In this document: positions 28,207 through 37,633 of the stretch, piece after piece | Numbering within the stretch: position 1 is the stretch's first letter | Layout: each line of letters opens with the position of its first letter | From: Herbaspirillum sp. ST 5-3 | GTDB lineage: Bacteria > Pseudomonadota > Gammaproteobacteria > Burkholderiales > Burkholderiaceae_D | Assembly (NCBI RefSeq): GCF_004804275.1 | Contig: NZ_STGI01000015.1 | Location: 62,001-126,000, forward strand | Length of the DNA stretch: 64,000 nt | Direction of reading: 5' to 3' | Notes under the pieces: generated by a model | Told to the model about the DNA's origin: nothing | What the model saw: the letters and a program-made list of their open reading frames with translations, nothing else | Database searches by the model: none | Translations under genes and position numbers: made by a program

Positions 28207-28611
28207 ATGAATCCATCAATTGAACGAGAAGGTTTTAGTGAACGGCTGCAGCTCGCTCTGCGCAATGCCGATTACTCTCCCGACAGCCCGACCCAACTGG
28301 CGCGGGAATTCAACATCCGCTTTGAAGGCCGCCCGATCACGGTGCATGCCGCGCGCAAGTGGTTGGTCGGCGAAGCCATTCCCACGCAGGAAAAACTGCG
28401 TGCGCTGGCCCAGTGGCTCGGGGTGCCGGCCGAATGGCTGCGTTTCGGCGGCACTGAAACCCACACCACTGTGGACGCCCCAGGAAGCCCGGCGCGCTTT
28501 GAATCGGCCGACGTCAAGCTGATCGCCGACCTGCAGCGCCTGGACGACCACCACCAGGCCATTGCGCGCGACTTCATTCGCATGCTGGTGCGCATGCAAC
28601 GCCAGAAATAA
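28207..28611 (+). CDS. Small helix-turn-helix transcriptional regulator
   Basis: This 134-residue protein contains an XRE-like helix-turn-helix region (about 8-80). The segment TQLAREFNIRFEGRPITVHAARKWLVGEAIPTQEKLRALAQWLGV has the recognition-helix layout of phage-repressor-like regulators. The C-terminal helix ADVKLIADLQRLDDHHQAIARDFI probably dimerises. It is convergent with the cobalamin-binding-type gene. Targets are unknown. Confidence 0.82.
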   Translation: MNPSIEREGFSERLQLALRNADYSPDSPTQLAREFNIRFEGRPITVHAARKWLVGEAIPTQEKLRALAQWLGVPAEWLRFGGTETHTTVDAPGSPARFESADVKLIADLQRLDDHHQAIARDFIRMLVRMQRQK

Positions 28612-28615
28612 TCGC

Positions 28616-29413
28616 CTAGGAACCACCCAGGGCCCGCAGATACCGCAAGCCGGCGATCGCACGGCTGCCGTACCAGGACATCATTTCGCCGTCGAGCAGC
28701 TGGACCGGCTTGCCGATCTGCTTCTCCAGGGCATCGACATGCGCCTCGGTGAAACGATACGGCTCGCTCGACAGCAGCACGCCGTCAATCGATTGCACCA
28801 GCGCATCCGACCATTCGAAGCTCGGATAACGGGCGGTCGTACCGGGCGCATTCCAGCATTGCCAGCCGATCTCCGCCATCATGTTCGCGATATAGGTATC
28901 GCGCGAAACGGTCATCCACGGGTCTTTCCAGATGCAGTAGAGCATGGTTTGCGGCGGCTCCTTCGGCGTCGCCCGCAATGCCGCATATTCCTGCTCGAAT
29001 GCCGCGCACAGGGCTTCCGCCGCCGGCTCGACGCGAAAGATGCCGCCGATCAGTCGAAACAGCGCAAGATTGTCCCGTGGCGTCAGCGGATGCGTGACGA
29101 TGACATGCGGAACAAACTGCGCGAGGACATCAACCGAGGATTTCTCGTTCTCATCGATGTTCACGATCAGATGCGTCGGCGCAAGCTTGCGGATCTTGGC
29201 TATGTTGACGTCCTTGGTGCCGCCGATTTTCGGAATATTGCGCACGATGTCGGCCGGATGCACGCAGAATCCCGTGCGTCCGACCAGCCAGGGCGCGAGC
29301 CCGAGCTCGCACAGCAATTCGGTGATCGAAGGCACCAGCGACACGATGCGCGGCGTCGAGGACGGCGCAATCGGCCGATGCTCGACACCCAGCGCGTCAA
29401 GCCACCCGCTCAA
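28616..29413 (-). CDS. Periplasmic-binding-like protein of the BtuF/helical-backbone type
   Basis: This 265-residue protein has the BtuF/FhuD-like class III binding fold: RIVSLVPSITELLCELGLAPWLVGRT, followed by IPKIGGTKDVNIAKIRKLAPTHLIVN. No signal peptide is visible in the short form, so it may act in the cytoplasm or have another start. A TTG at 29413 overlaps the SDR stop as TTGA and has AAGGGG five bases upstream, which fits coupled translation better than the longer open frame. The ligand (corrinoid, haem or other) is unknown. Confidence 0.75.
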   Translation of the reverse strand: MSGWLDALGVEHRPIAPSSTPRIVSLVPSITELLCELGLAPWLVGRTGFCVHPADIVRNIPKIGGTKDVNIAKIRKLAPTHLIVNIDENEKSSVDVLAQFVPHVIVTHPLTPRDNLALFRLIGGIFRVEPAAEALCAAFEQEYAALRATPKEPPQTMLYCIWKDPWMTVSRDTYIANMMAEIGWQCWNAPGTTARYPSFEWSDALVQSIDGVLLSSEPYRFTEAHVDALEKQIGKPVQLLDGEMMSWYGSRAIAGLRYLRALGGS

Positions 29414-30186
29414 TTGCGCCCCTTGTGCGGCGCGTTGGCAAAGGCAAGGTCGAACAGCCAGTTCGGCAGCGCCCGCACCAGTTTCGCCGCAATGCTCATC
29501 TGCCACGGAAGCACGATCGAGCTGACGCCCGCATCGATGGCAGCAGCGGCCTTGGCGGCGAATTTATCCACCGGCATCAGGAACGGCATCCGGTACTTGT
29601 TGATTCGCGTCATCGGGGTATCGATGAAACCGGGAGCAATCGTCACTACCCGGATGCCGCTCTTCTTCATTTCCACGCGCAAGGACTCGCAATAGCTGAT
29701 GACCGCCGCTTTCGACGCGCTGTAGGCCTCCACGCCCGGAAGGCCGCGCACGCCGGCGATGCTGGCAATGCCGACCAGGCGGCAGTCGCGACTGCCCGAT
29801 CTGGCCTGTTCCTTCATGGCGCCGATGAACGACGAGAAGGTCGCGACCGTGGCGGTCACATTGGTGGCGAAGATCCGCTCAAACACCGGAAGGTCTTCGG
29901 CGTATTCGGTCAAGGTGCCCTGGGATATCCCGGCGTTGGCAATGACGATATCGGCACCGCCCGCTGTCCTGATGAAATGCGCCGCCGCATCGGCCAGCGC
30001 ACCGTGGTCGGTGACGTCGAGCGCATACAGTTGATGGCGCTCCGGATTGGGCAGGCTGGCGGCCAGTGCTTCCAGCATGGGGCGGCGTCGCGCGGCCAGG
30101 CCGAGCGTTGCGCCTTGTGCAGCATAGTGGCGTGCAAGTGCGGCGCCAATGCCGCTGGATGCCCCGGTGATGAATACGCGCTTCAT
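29410..30186 (-). CDS. Short-chain dehydrogenase/reductase
   Basis: This 258-residue SDR has the nucleotide motif ITGASSGIGAALARHYA, NAGISQGT and the catalytic YSASKAAVISYCESL around residue 155. A C-terminal hydrophobic tail resembles SDRs that associate with membranes. It overlaps the binding-protein gene by four bases. The substrate is unknown. Confidence 0.88.
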   Translation of the reverse strand: MKRVFITGASSGIGAALARHYAAQGATLGLAARRRPMLEALAASLPNPERHQLYALDVTDHGALADAAAHFIRTAGGADIVIANAGISQGTLTEYAEDLPVFERIFATNVTATVATFSSFIGAMKEQARSGSRDCRLVGIASIAGVRGLPGVEAYSASKAAVISYCESLRVEMKKSGIRVVTIAPGFIDTPMTRINKYRMPFLMPVDKFAAKAAAAIDAGVSSIVLPWQMSIAAKLVRALPNWLFDLAFANAPHKGRN

Positions 30187-30236
30187 AAGTGTCTCAATTC
30201 TCCTTTGTTTTCTTTTTTGGATGCTGCCCTGGAAAT

Positions 30237-30266
30237 AAAAAAGTCCGTCCTCTCGCGAGGACGGAC
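30237..30266 (-). terminator. Rho-independent terminator after dsbA
   Basis: A perfect 10-bp stem GTCCGTCCTC / GAGGACGGAC with a TCGC loop is followed on the minus strand by TTTTTT. It lies 34 bases past the dsbA stop and 51 bases before the SDR start, so it ends the argS-SPOR-dsbA unit. Confidence 0.9.
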
Positions 30267-30299
30267 CAGCAGTGTAATACGTTGCGGCTTGACTGCTCT

Positions 30300-31007
30300 T
30301 TATTTGCTCTTCTTCGCAGCGGCGGGCGCTGTTGCCGAACCGTTCTTTTCCTTCGCCACTTTCGCCACCAGCGCATCCATCACTTGCAGCGTCCCTTCGA
30401 ACAGCACCGACTCCGGACGATTGCCCATGCTGGCGCCGACGATGGACGGCGAGGTCAGGAAGCGGCCGTCGATGGCCACCAGCGGCACGCCGTCGACCTG
30501 ATAGTCTCCCTGCAGCTGCGCAGCGCGGCGGGCCTTGCTTTGCACACCGAAGGAATTGTAGACGTCGAGAAACTTTTTCTTGTCGATGCCGTTCTTGGCA
30601 ACGAAATCGGCGATCGCGTTATCGGTGTCGAGACGTTGGTGCTGCACGTGGATGGCGTTGAAGACCTTGACATGCAGCTCGTCCACCTTGCCCATGGCTT
30701 CCAGCGCGTAATACAGCTTCTGCTGCGGGATCATGGAATCGCGGAAGGCAACGGGCACACGCTTGAACACGATGTTGTCGCCCTGCTTCTTCACCCACTC
30801 CTCCAAATCCGGCTCGAAGGCGTTGCAGTGCGGGCAGGAATACCAGAAGAACTCGCTGACTTCGACCTTCTTGCCGGAATCGGTCTGCTGCGGCTTGTCG
30901 AGCGTGCGATAGTCGACGCCATTCTGCGGATTGTTCGGCGCAGCGCTTGCGCCGATGGCAACCAGGCCCAGCGTCAGTGCTGCCAGTGCATGTTTAAGAA
31001 AACGCAT
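30300..31007 (-). CDS. dsbA: Thiol:disulfide interchange protein, DsbA family
   Basis: This 235-residue periplasmic oxidase has a signal peptide (about 1-23, ending IGASAAP) and the active site FFWYSCPHCNAFEP (CPHC) near residue 60, with the cis-Pro loop GVPLVAIDGR. It introduces disulfides into exported proteins. The order argS, SPOR protein, dsbA is common in betaproteobacteria. A clear intrinsic terminator follows. Confidence 0.95.
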   Translation of the reverse strand: MRFLKHALAALTLGLVAIGASAAPNNPQNGVDYRTLDKPQQTDSGKKVEVSEFFWYSCPHCNAFEPDLEEWVKKQGDNIVFKRVPVAFRDSMIPQQKLYYALEAMGKVDELHVKVFNAIHVQHQRLDTDNAIADFVAKNGIDKKKFLDVYNSFGVQSKARRAAQLQGDYQVDGVPLVAIDGRFLTSPSIVGASMGNRPESVLFEGTLQVMDALVAKVAKEKNGSATAPAAAKKSK

Positions 31008-31034
31008 ATGCTTCCTTTTTTCTTGGTGAAATAA

Positions 31035-31670
31035 CTATTTCGCGATGCGCACCACCGCCGCATCGACGCCGTTGTCAGACAGTTTGCCCCGGACCTTGTT
31101 CATCGCATCGAGTTGCGTGAACGGACCGACGCGGACCCGGTACAGGACGCCGTTTTCCGACTGGCGCTCGGATACCTTGGCCTCCACGCCTTGCAATGCG
31201 AGTTTGGCGCGCATGCTTTCGGCATCAGCCTGTTCGCGGAACGCGCCCGCCTGCAGGAAATAGGTCCACTTGTCTTCTGCGCCATCCGCCTTGGCCTCGG
31301 CATCCGCTTTCTTCGCCTTGTCGGACGACGCCTCGACCACCGGCGCCTTGCTGTCCAGCTTGGGATCGACCTTCACGACTTCCGCTTTCTTGTCCGGCTG
31401 CGGTGCGGCGGTGTTTTCCGGCGGCGTTTCCTTCATGAAGTCCTTTGCCGCGTCCTTCGCGGCAGCCTTGTTGCCATACAAGGGCTTGTTCGGATCGCCG
31501 ATCTGGCCGGCGGTCGGCTCGGCGGTCTTCTGCCTGCCGAACTTGTCGGTGAACGGCACCGGCGTCTTGTTGATGGTGACCGCCACGCCGAGCGCGATTC
31601 CAAGACCGATGATCAAGCCGATGATGATGCCTAAAATCGTCCCGCCCTGTTGCCTGTTGTACTTGTGCAT
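31035..31670 (-). CDS. SPOR domain-containing membrane protein
   Basis: This 211-residue protein has one N-terminal transmembrane helix (about 10-30), a charged Ala/Lys/Asp-rich linker, and a C-terminal SPOR domain (about 135-211: WTYFLQAGAFREQADAESM, YRVRVGPF). SPOR domains bind denuded septal peptidoglycan, so a cell-division role at the septum is likely. It lies between argS and dsbA (20- and 27-base gaps). Confidence 0.92.
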   Translation of the reverse strand: MHKYNRQQGGTILGIIIGLIIGLGIALGVAVTINKTPVPFTDKFGRQKTAEPTAGQIGDPNKPLYGNKAAAKDAAKDFMKETPPENTAAPQPDKKAEVVKVDPKLDSKAPVVEASSDKAKKADAEAKADGAEDKWTYFLQAGAFREQADAESMRAKLALQGVEAKVSERQSENGVLYRVRVGPFTQLDAMNKVRGKLSDNGVDAAVVRIAK

Positions 31671-31690
31671 ACGTCCTCAGTTACTTCATG

Positions 31691-33418
31691 TTACATGCGC
31701 GCCGGGGCAGATACCCCGATCAGCGCCAGCCCGTTACGCAAGACCTGACGCGTTGCATACATTAACGCAAGACGGGCCATTCTGGTGGACGCGTCGTCGA
31801 CCAGCACCCGCTCGGCGTTGTAGTAGCTGTGCAGCTCGCCGGCCAGGTCGCGCAGATAGAACGCTACCTGATGCGGGCCGAGTTCGTCGAGTGCTTTCTG
31901 CAGCATTTCCGGATATTCGGCCAGCTTGGCCAGCAGGGCCGCCTCGCGCGGCGAAGTCAGCGCTGACAAATCGACACCCTTGAGCGTCGCTTCATCGCCG
32001 CCCCATTGCGCCATCACCGAGCAGATGCGCGCATGCGCGTACTGCACGTAGTACACCGGGTTTTCGTCCGATTGCGACAATGCGAGATCGACATCGAAAG
32101 TGAATTCGGTATCGGCTTTGCGCGAGATGAGGAAGAAGCGCACCGCGTCGCGTCCGCGCGTAAGGTCGCGTTCGCCGTTCTCGTCCTTTGCGTCGCCGGC
32201 CGACCATTCGATCAGGTCGCGCACCGTCACATAGGAGCCGGCGCGCTTGGAAATCTTGACTTCCTCGCCGTTCTTCATCACGGTGACCATCTTGTGCAGC
32301 ACGTAGTCGGGATAGCCCTCGGGGATGCCGAGGTCGACAGCCTGCAGACCCGCGCGCACGCGCGCGATGGTGCCGTGATGGTCGCTGCCCTGCACGTTGA
32401 TCACCTTGCCGTAACCGCGCTGCCACTTGGTGATGTGATAGGCGACGTCCGGCACGAAGTAGGTGTAGGAGCCGTCCGACTTCTTCATCACGCGGTCCTT
32501 GTCGTCGCCGTAATCGGTGGTGCGCAGCCACAGCGCGCCGTCCAGCTCGTAGGTCTTGCCGGCCTTGACCAGCGCATTGACCGCGGCCTCCACCCTGCCG
32601 TCGTGGTACAGCGAGGATTCGAGGTAGTAGTTGTCGAACTTGACGCCGAATGCCTGCAGATCGAGGTCCTGCTCGCGGCGCAGGTAGGCAACCGAGAACA
32701 TGCGGATCGATTCGAGGTCGTTGGCGTCGCCGGTCGCGGTGACCGGCTTGCCGTCGCTGGCGGCCACGGTTTTCTTCGCCAGGAAATCGGCGGCGATGTC
32801 GGCGATGTAGTCGCCGTTGTAGGCCGATTCCGGCCAGTGTTCGTCGCCCGGCTTCAGGCCGCGTGCGCGCGCCTGCACCGAGTAGGCGAGATTGCCGATC
32901 TGGGCACCCGCGTCGTTGTAGTAGAACTCGCGCGTGACCGCATAGCCTTGCACTTCCAGCAGGGACGACAGCGCGTCGCCGAGCGCGCCCTGTCGCCCGT
33001 GACCGACGTGCAGCGGTCCGGTCGGATTGGCGGACACGAATTCCACCATCACCTTCTTGCCGGCGCCGGCCGTGCTCTTGCCGAATTGCGCGCCTTCCTT
33101 GAAGATCGCATGGACCACCGCCTGCTTGGCGGCGGTCGCGATGCGCAGATTGATGAAGCCCGGGCCGGCGATGTCGGCAGTCTCGATCAGGTCGCCCTTG
33201 TTGGCGAGGACCGATGCGACGATGGCCTGCGCGAGTTCGCGCGGGTTCTTTTTCAGCGGCTTGGCCAGTTGCATCGCGATGTTGCAGGCGATGTCGCCGT
33301 GTGCCGGATCGCGCGGGCGTTCCAGCACCACGTTCGGTTGCAGATCCGTTCCGGCGACGATGGGTGCAAGCGCGGCCTGGAACAGGTCGATAATCTGTTG
33401 TTTTTGTGAAGCGAGCAT
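31691..33418 (-). CDS. argS: Arginyl-tRNA synthetase
   Basis: This 575-residue class I synthetase shows [21 protein letters not shown], where HVGH is the HIGH-type signature, and [17 protein letters not shown] as the degenerate KMSKS loop usual in ArgRS. A C-terminal anticodon-binding helical domain with [18 protein letters not shown] follows. The start at 33418 ([14 protein letters not shown]) matches the family; upstream in-frame codons lack similarity. Confidence 0.97.
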   Translation of the reverse strand: MLASQKQQIIDLFQAALAPIVAGTDLQPNVVLERPRDPAHGDIACNIAMQLAKPLKKNPRELAQAIVASVLANKGDLIETADIAGPGFINLRIATAAKQAVVHAIFKEGAQFGKSTAGAGKKVMVEFVSANPTGPLHVGHGRQGALGDALSSLLEVQGYAVTREFYYNDAGAQIGNLAYSVQARARGLKPGDEHWPESAYNGDYIADIAADFLAKKTVAASDGKPVTATGDANDLESIRMFSVAYLRREQDLDLQAFGVKFDNYYLESSLYHDGRVEAAVNALVKAGKTYELDGALWLRTTDYGDDKDRVMKKSDGSYTYFVPDVAYHITKWQRGYGKVINVQGSDHHGTIARVRAGLQAVDLGIPEGYPDYVLHKMVTVMKNGEEVKISKRAGSYVTVRDLIEWSAGDAKDENGERDLTRGRDAVRFFLISRKADTEFTFDVDLALSQSDENPVYYVQYAHARICSVMAQWGGDEATLKGVDLSALTSPREAALLAKLAEYPEMLQKALDELGPHQVAFYLRDLAGELHSYYNAERVLVDDASTRMARLALMYATRQVLRNGLALIGVSAPARM

Positions 33419-33502
33419 GGGATAAAAAATGATGGCATTAGTGGGTCGCCCCATGGCCATCATGTCAAATGTGAGGATGGGGAGAATTATACCGGCTCGC
33501 CC

Positions 33503-33901
33503 TCAATCTCCCAATTTGTCGCGGCACCAGGAACCGAGGAATCGTTCCATCTGAAATGCCGCCGGCATCCATGGTGATTCGGACAAGTTTTGCGAAAGCA
33601 AGTAAATATAAGTACAGGCGGCGAGGATTTCGCCGGATTCCAGTGTCACTTTGACTGCATCGCGCCGGTAATCTGCGCCCTCGAAAGTGTCGAGCGCATC
33701 GATATCCTGCGCGGACACATCGAAATACAGCACGCCTTGCACCGTCTCGCCGGTCCTGGGCACCATGCCGGGATAGGTTTCGCCGCTGATCGCGAAGCGC
33801 GCGTGGCCGTCGAGCCGGGCCGGGATTGAGCGGTAGGCGCCGCGCACGACGCGCGTCCAGACCTGTGGAAACATCAGCGAGCCATAGGTGAAAACATGCA
33901 T
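33503..33901 (-). CDS. Gamma-glutamylcyclotransferase family (AIG2-like) protein
   Basis: This 132-residue protein starts with the FTYGSLMFPQVW motif (YGSL) and has LDTFEGADYRRDAV with the likely catalytic Glu, as in AIG2/GGCT-fold proteins. The C-terminal WMPAAFQMERFLG resembles the family end. It probably acts on gamma-glutamyl peptides or amines. It starts one base after the GGDEF gene stop. Confidence 0.88.
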   Translation of the reverse strand: MHVFTYGSLMFPQVWTRVVRGAYRSIPARLDGHARFAISGETYPGMVPRTGETVQGVLYFDVSAQDIDALDTFEGADYRRDAVKVTLESGEILAACTYIYLLSQNLSESPWMPAAFQMERFLGSWCRDKLGD

Positions 33902-33902
33902 G

Positions 33903-35147
33903 CTAGTAATCCGCTCGCACCAAGGGAACGGTCTGATTCTCTTCGTACACCGCTACCCGATTCCGTCCCTGTTCCTTCGCGCGATAGAGCGCCGCGTCGG
34001 CGGCCGCGATCAATTCCGCCGGCAGCTCGTGCGCGACCGGCAGCATGGCCGCCACGCCGAAGCTGACCGTCACGCCCGGTCCGATACGCGAGGCGGCGTG
34101 GGGAATCTGCAGGTCGACGATCGCCTGCCGCATGCGTTCCGCAATGGCAGCGGCGTCCTCGGCCGCAACCCCGGGCAGCAGCGCCGCGAACTCTTCGCCG
34201 CCGAAGCGCGCCACCAGGTCGGTGGGCCGCTTCGGCACGGAGCGCAGTGCCGCGGCGATCCGTTTCAGGCAGTCGTCGCCCGCCGGATGGCCGTAGTGAT
34301 CGTTGTAATTCTTGAAGAAGTCGACGTCGGCCAGCACCACCGCGACCGGCTTCGATTCGCGCCGCGCGCGGCTCCATTCGAGATGCAGGCGGCGGTCGAA
34401 CTCACGGCGGTTGGCAATTTGCGTCATCTCATCTTCGGCCGAGATCTTCGCCAGCAGTTCCACGGCGTGGCTCAGCTCGTCATTGCGCTCGATTTCGCGC
34501 ATGCGCGCCAGGTAGGCGCGACGCTGATCCTGGTCCATCCTGAAATTGGCGATCAGGCTGATGGCAACGGCGGCCAGGCAGAACAGCAAGTTGTTGAACC
34601 TGACTTCCGGCGTCAGGGCGCCGAAGCGGGTCAGGGTCAGCCCGTACAGGAGCGCCATCAGCATGGAGGTGATCAGCGCACTGCGAAAGCGCAGGTTCAG
34701 CACGATGTTGCCAAACAACAGGATGAGTGTGATGCCGGTCTGGAAATGCGCCGCATTCGGATGTCTGCTGAGGCCGGCGATCCAGGGCATGCTGATGCCG
34801 GACACGATCAGGGCCGCGGAAAGCAGCATTTCGCGCGCAAACGGACGCCGCAGCTTGTACACGAACCAGGTCGTCATCAGGAGAAACGGCACGACGACCA
34901 GGAAACGTATCGCCCACGCCTGCAGATAGGCGTCCGGCACCATGGCCGGATCGGTGAGCGCGAACGCGGAATACAAGAGCACCGCCGTCAGGCCGGTCTT
35001 GTATATCCGGCGTTCGCGCATGCGATCCATCTCGGCCTGAAACGCGGCCTCGACCTTGCGCGGGAACTTGTAGCGATAGTTCCAGAAGCTGCGGTCGGCC
35101 TCGGATTGCGGCGCTGATTCGTCTTGCGTTAAAGAGTCGCGGGACAT
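33903..35147 (-). CDS. Membrane-bound diguanylate cyclase (GGEEF)
   Basis: This 414-residue protein has about six N-terminal transmembrane segments (roughly 55-220) and a C-terminal GGDEF domain. The active site is RFGGEEFAALLPG and the inhibitory I-site RPTD lies five residues before it, so it should be an active, product-inhibited cyclase making c-di-GMP. It is 123 bases downstream of the riboswitch-controlled protease on the same strand. The start at 35147 follows GGAAAG. Confidence 0.93.
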   Translation of the reverse strand: MSRDSLTQDESAPQSEADRSFWNYRYKFPRKVEAAFQAEMDRMRERRIYKTGLTAVLLYSAFALTDPAMVPDAYLQAWAIRFLVVVPFLLMTTWFVYKLRRPFAREMLLSAALIVSGISMPWIAGLSRHPNAAHFQTGITLILLFGNIVLNLRFRSALITSMLMALLYGLTLTRFGALTPEVRFNNLLFCLAAVAISLIANFRMDQDQRRAYLARMREIERNDELSHAVELLAKISAEDEMTQIANRREFDRRLHLEWSRARRESKPVAVVLADVDFFKNYNDHYGHPAGDDCLKRIAAALRSVPKRPTDLVARFGGEEFAALLPGVAAEDAAAIAERMRQAIVDLQIPHAASRIGPGVTVSFGVAAMLPVAHELPAELIAAADAALYRAKEQGRNRVAVYEENQTVPLVRADY

Positions 35148-35270
35148 GGTTCTTTCCAGCCGTTCCGCGCGGTCGGGCCGCAACGGCGTTAACAGAAATT
35201 GCAGGCTTGCTCCAACAGCTTAGTCTTCAGCACGCGGCGCGTCCAGTTCGAGCCGATGCGATTCAATTGC

Positions 35271-37472
35271 TCAAAACGCGCTTGCGTAGCGCACGGCCAG
35301 CAGCTTTTCCGCCGCCACGTCGATCATGTTGTTCGGATCGCGCCGCACGGTCAGCGACACGCCCACGGTACCGCGTCGGCCGACCGGTGCCAGGTAGTTG
35401 ATTTCGGCGCGCATCTCGCGCCCCAGGGGCACCATGGAAAAAATCAGCCGTTCGCGCGAGGGCGTGCCGCCTTGCCCCGACAGCATGTCCATCACGATCC
35501 TGCCCGAATACGCACGCATGGGTTGCGACAAGGACAAGCTCATGCGATCGCCTTGCTTCAACCGGTCGGCGGCCACCAGTGCGACTGAAAACGCATTGGT
35601 CCTGGCACGCGTGATTTCGGTGACCAGGCTGTCGGTCGCCGTCATGCCGGGCGTCACGCCGTAGGAGGCCTGCCCGGCGAGCGTCACCTTGGGCGCCAGC
35701 AGCAGCGCGCCGGCCAGTTGCACCGCACCGGTCGACGTGCCTGCGCCGAAGGACATCGCGCTGCTCGAATAGGCGCCGAGATAGGCGTTGGCTTCATTGG
35801 TTTGCGACATCGACACCGACAATGCAGCGCGGCCGAAACTGCGCGAGACTTCGAACAGGGCCGAACTCGCGTGCACCGGGACCGCCGATGACGGCAGTGC
35901 AATGCCGTCCTGCGATGCCAGCAGCCGGTTCAGGCCGGCGCTCAGCACGCCGAACTTCAGCTTCACTTCGCCGACCTGCTGCGCAAGCGCCGCATGCGAC
36001 GCATCGGGCACCAGCGTGAAGTAAGGATTGGACAGCGCGCCCACCTGTTCCAGCGACGCGCCCTCCGGCAGGCGCAGTCCGCCCGCACCGAAATAACTGC
36101 CGGCCAGTCCGCCGACGCCGAATGCGGCCTCGGTGCCGCCGTTCTGCGCGGATGAGAAGGACAAGGAGACAATCCGGGCTTGCGCCAGGTCGAATCCGTG
36201 CTCCGATCCCGGCATGCGCGATATCCGCCCGTAGGCAACCGAAAACCTGCCGCCGCCATCGAGCAATTGCTCCACCACTTCCATCCTGCGGTCCATGCTG
36301 TCGAATGCCTGCTCCAGCGACAGCGGCGTCGGCCGCACCATCGCCGTGCCCATATCGACCTGGAAGTCGCGCTGGAAATCGTCCACGCCGAACACGCGCA
36401 ACTGGCCGGCGGCGGCCAGGTTCCACAGCATGCTGGTCGCCGGCGAAGGCTGCACCGAGCCGCTCAGCACGCTGATGCGCTTGCCGTTGAGCGTGGTGGT
36501 GGTGACCTCGCCGATCGGTTGCAAGGCGCGTTCGATATTCAACAGCCCGCGCCCGTAGACCGGATCGATGCCGGGCGCGCCCAGGTCGGTTGCGGTCACG
36601 AACAGGATGGTCGCAATCTGGTCCGCGCTCAAGGACGGCCACATCTGCTTCACCAGCGCAGCCGCGCCGCTGACCATGGGCGTGGCCATCGAGGTGCCCG
36701 ACATGTATGCATACTGGCCGTCGAGATAGGTCGATACGATGGCCGAGCCGGGCGCGACCAGGAACCAGGGCGCGGTATCGCCGGCGCGGTTGGAATAGGA
36801 CGCGATGCGATTGCCGGCATCGACGGCGCCGACCGCGATGATCTGGCTGTTGGCCCAGCTTTCCCTGGCGAAGCGCGCCGGCCAGTCCGGATTGCGCATC
36901 CCGTGGTTGCCGGCCGCCACCACCATCAGCAGGCCGGATCGCACCGCTTCCTGCATTGCTTGCGGATCGTAGCTGCCGCCCGCGCCCACGCTCATGTTGA
37001 CAATCGCGGCCTTGCCGATCGCATGGCGCAATCCGCGATCGAGCGCCGTCGTGGAGCCGGTGCCGTCATCCCGGAAAACCTTGACCGGCAGCAGTCGCGC
37101 GTCGTAGGCGACGCCGACCACGCCGTAGCCATCGCGCCGTGCCGCCAGAATGCCGGCCACATGCGTCCCATGCCCGTCCTTGTCGACGATGTCGCTGCCG
37201 CCGTCGAGCGCGTTGTAGCCCGGGGCGAGCTTGCCTGCCCCGGCGAATTCGCGATGGCTGGCGATGCCGGTATCCAGCACGGCGATCGTGACGCCATTTC
37301 CGGTGACGCCGAGCAGGTGCGCATAATCGGCCTTGATGCGGGACAGGATCGACACGGAGTTGCTGCGCTCGATATCGACGGCGGACAAGTCCTCCGCGCG
37401 CACCGATGCCGTGAAGGCCGCGGCGAGCGCCAGCGCGGTGACACTGGGGGAAAAGAAGTTGGAGGTGAACAT
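35271..37472 (-). CDS. Secreted subtilisin-like serine protease with probable outer-membrane C-terminal domain
   Basis: This 733-residue protein has a signal peptide (about 1-26), an S8 peptidase domain (about 50-320) with the triad in VLDTGIASHREF (Asp67), GHGTHVAGILAA (His101) and SGTSMATPMVSGAAAL (Ser261), and about 400 further residues of alternating beta pattern ending in phenylalanine (YASAF). That ending and pattern suggest an autotransporter-like barrel, but a complete canonical domain is not certain. A GEMM-I c-di-GMP riboswitch precedes the gene, and a diguanylate cyclase gene follows. Confidence 0.9.
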   Translation of the reverse strand: MFTSNFFSPSVTALALAAAFTASVRAEDLSAVDIERSNSVSILSRIKADYAHLLGVTGNGVTIAVLDTGIASHREFAGAGKLAPGYNALDGGSDIVDKDGHGTHVAGILAARRDGYGVVGVAYDARLLPVKVFRDDGTGSTTALDRGLRHAIGKAAIVNMSVGAGGSYDPQAMQEAVRSGLLMVVAAGNHGMRNPDWPARFARESWANSQIIAVGAVDAGNRIASYSNRAGDTAPWFLVAPGSAIVSTYLDGQYAYMSGTSMATPMVSGAAALVKQMWPSLSADQIATILFVTATDLGAPGIDPVYGRGLLNIERALQPIGEVTTTTLNGKRISVLSGSVQPSPATSMLWNLAAAGQLRVFGVDDFQRDFQVDMGTAMVRPTPLSLEQAFDSMDRRMEVVEQLLDGGGRFSVAYGRISRMPGSEHGFDLAQARIVSLSFSSAQNGGTEAAFGVGGLAGSYFGAGGLRLPEGASLEQVGALSNPYFTLVPDASHAALAQQVGEVKLKFGVLSAGLNRLLASQDGIALPSSAVPVHASSALFEVSRSFGRAALSVSMSQTNEANAYLGAYSSSAMSFGAGTSTGAVQLAGALLLAPKVTLAGQASYGVTPGMTATDSLVTEITRARTNAFSVALVAADRLKQGDRMSLSLSQPMRAYSGRIVMDMLSGQGGTPSRERLIFSMVPLGREMRAEINYLAPVGRRGTVGVSLTVRRDPNNMIDVAAEKLLAVRYASAF

Positions 37473-37522
37473 ATGTCGCCTTTCTCCGGTTTCTGCTTGT
37501 CGGAAAAAGGGCGGCGCTACGC

Positions 37523-37633
37523 CAGCTACGGCGGCCCCGCTAGCTTGCGGCAATCGACAACATGTTTGCTGTCTGATCACGCGCGAAGCCCGGAAGCTTT
37601 GCGTCCCCGCCTTTCAGCGGGTTTGCCCTTAGT
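37523..37633 (-). promoter_or_regulatory. Class I cyclic-di-GMP riboswitch (GEMM-I) upstream of the S8 protease
   Basis: Read on the minus strand it has the aptamer core in order: GGGCAAACC, a short GAAA-capped stem (CCCGC-UGAAA-GGCGG), GGGACGCAAAGC, CCGGGC and finally AGCGGGGCCGCC. These match the conserved GEMM-I blocks, including the tetraloop and its receptor. The aptamer lies about 50 bases before the protease start. A T-run at 37508-37504 after GC-rich sequence suggests transcription termination as the expression platform; ON or OFF polarity is not determined. Confidence 0.9.
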
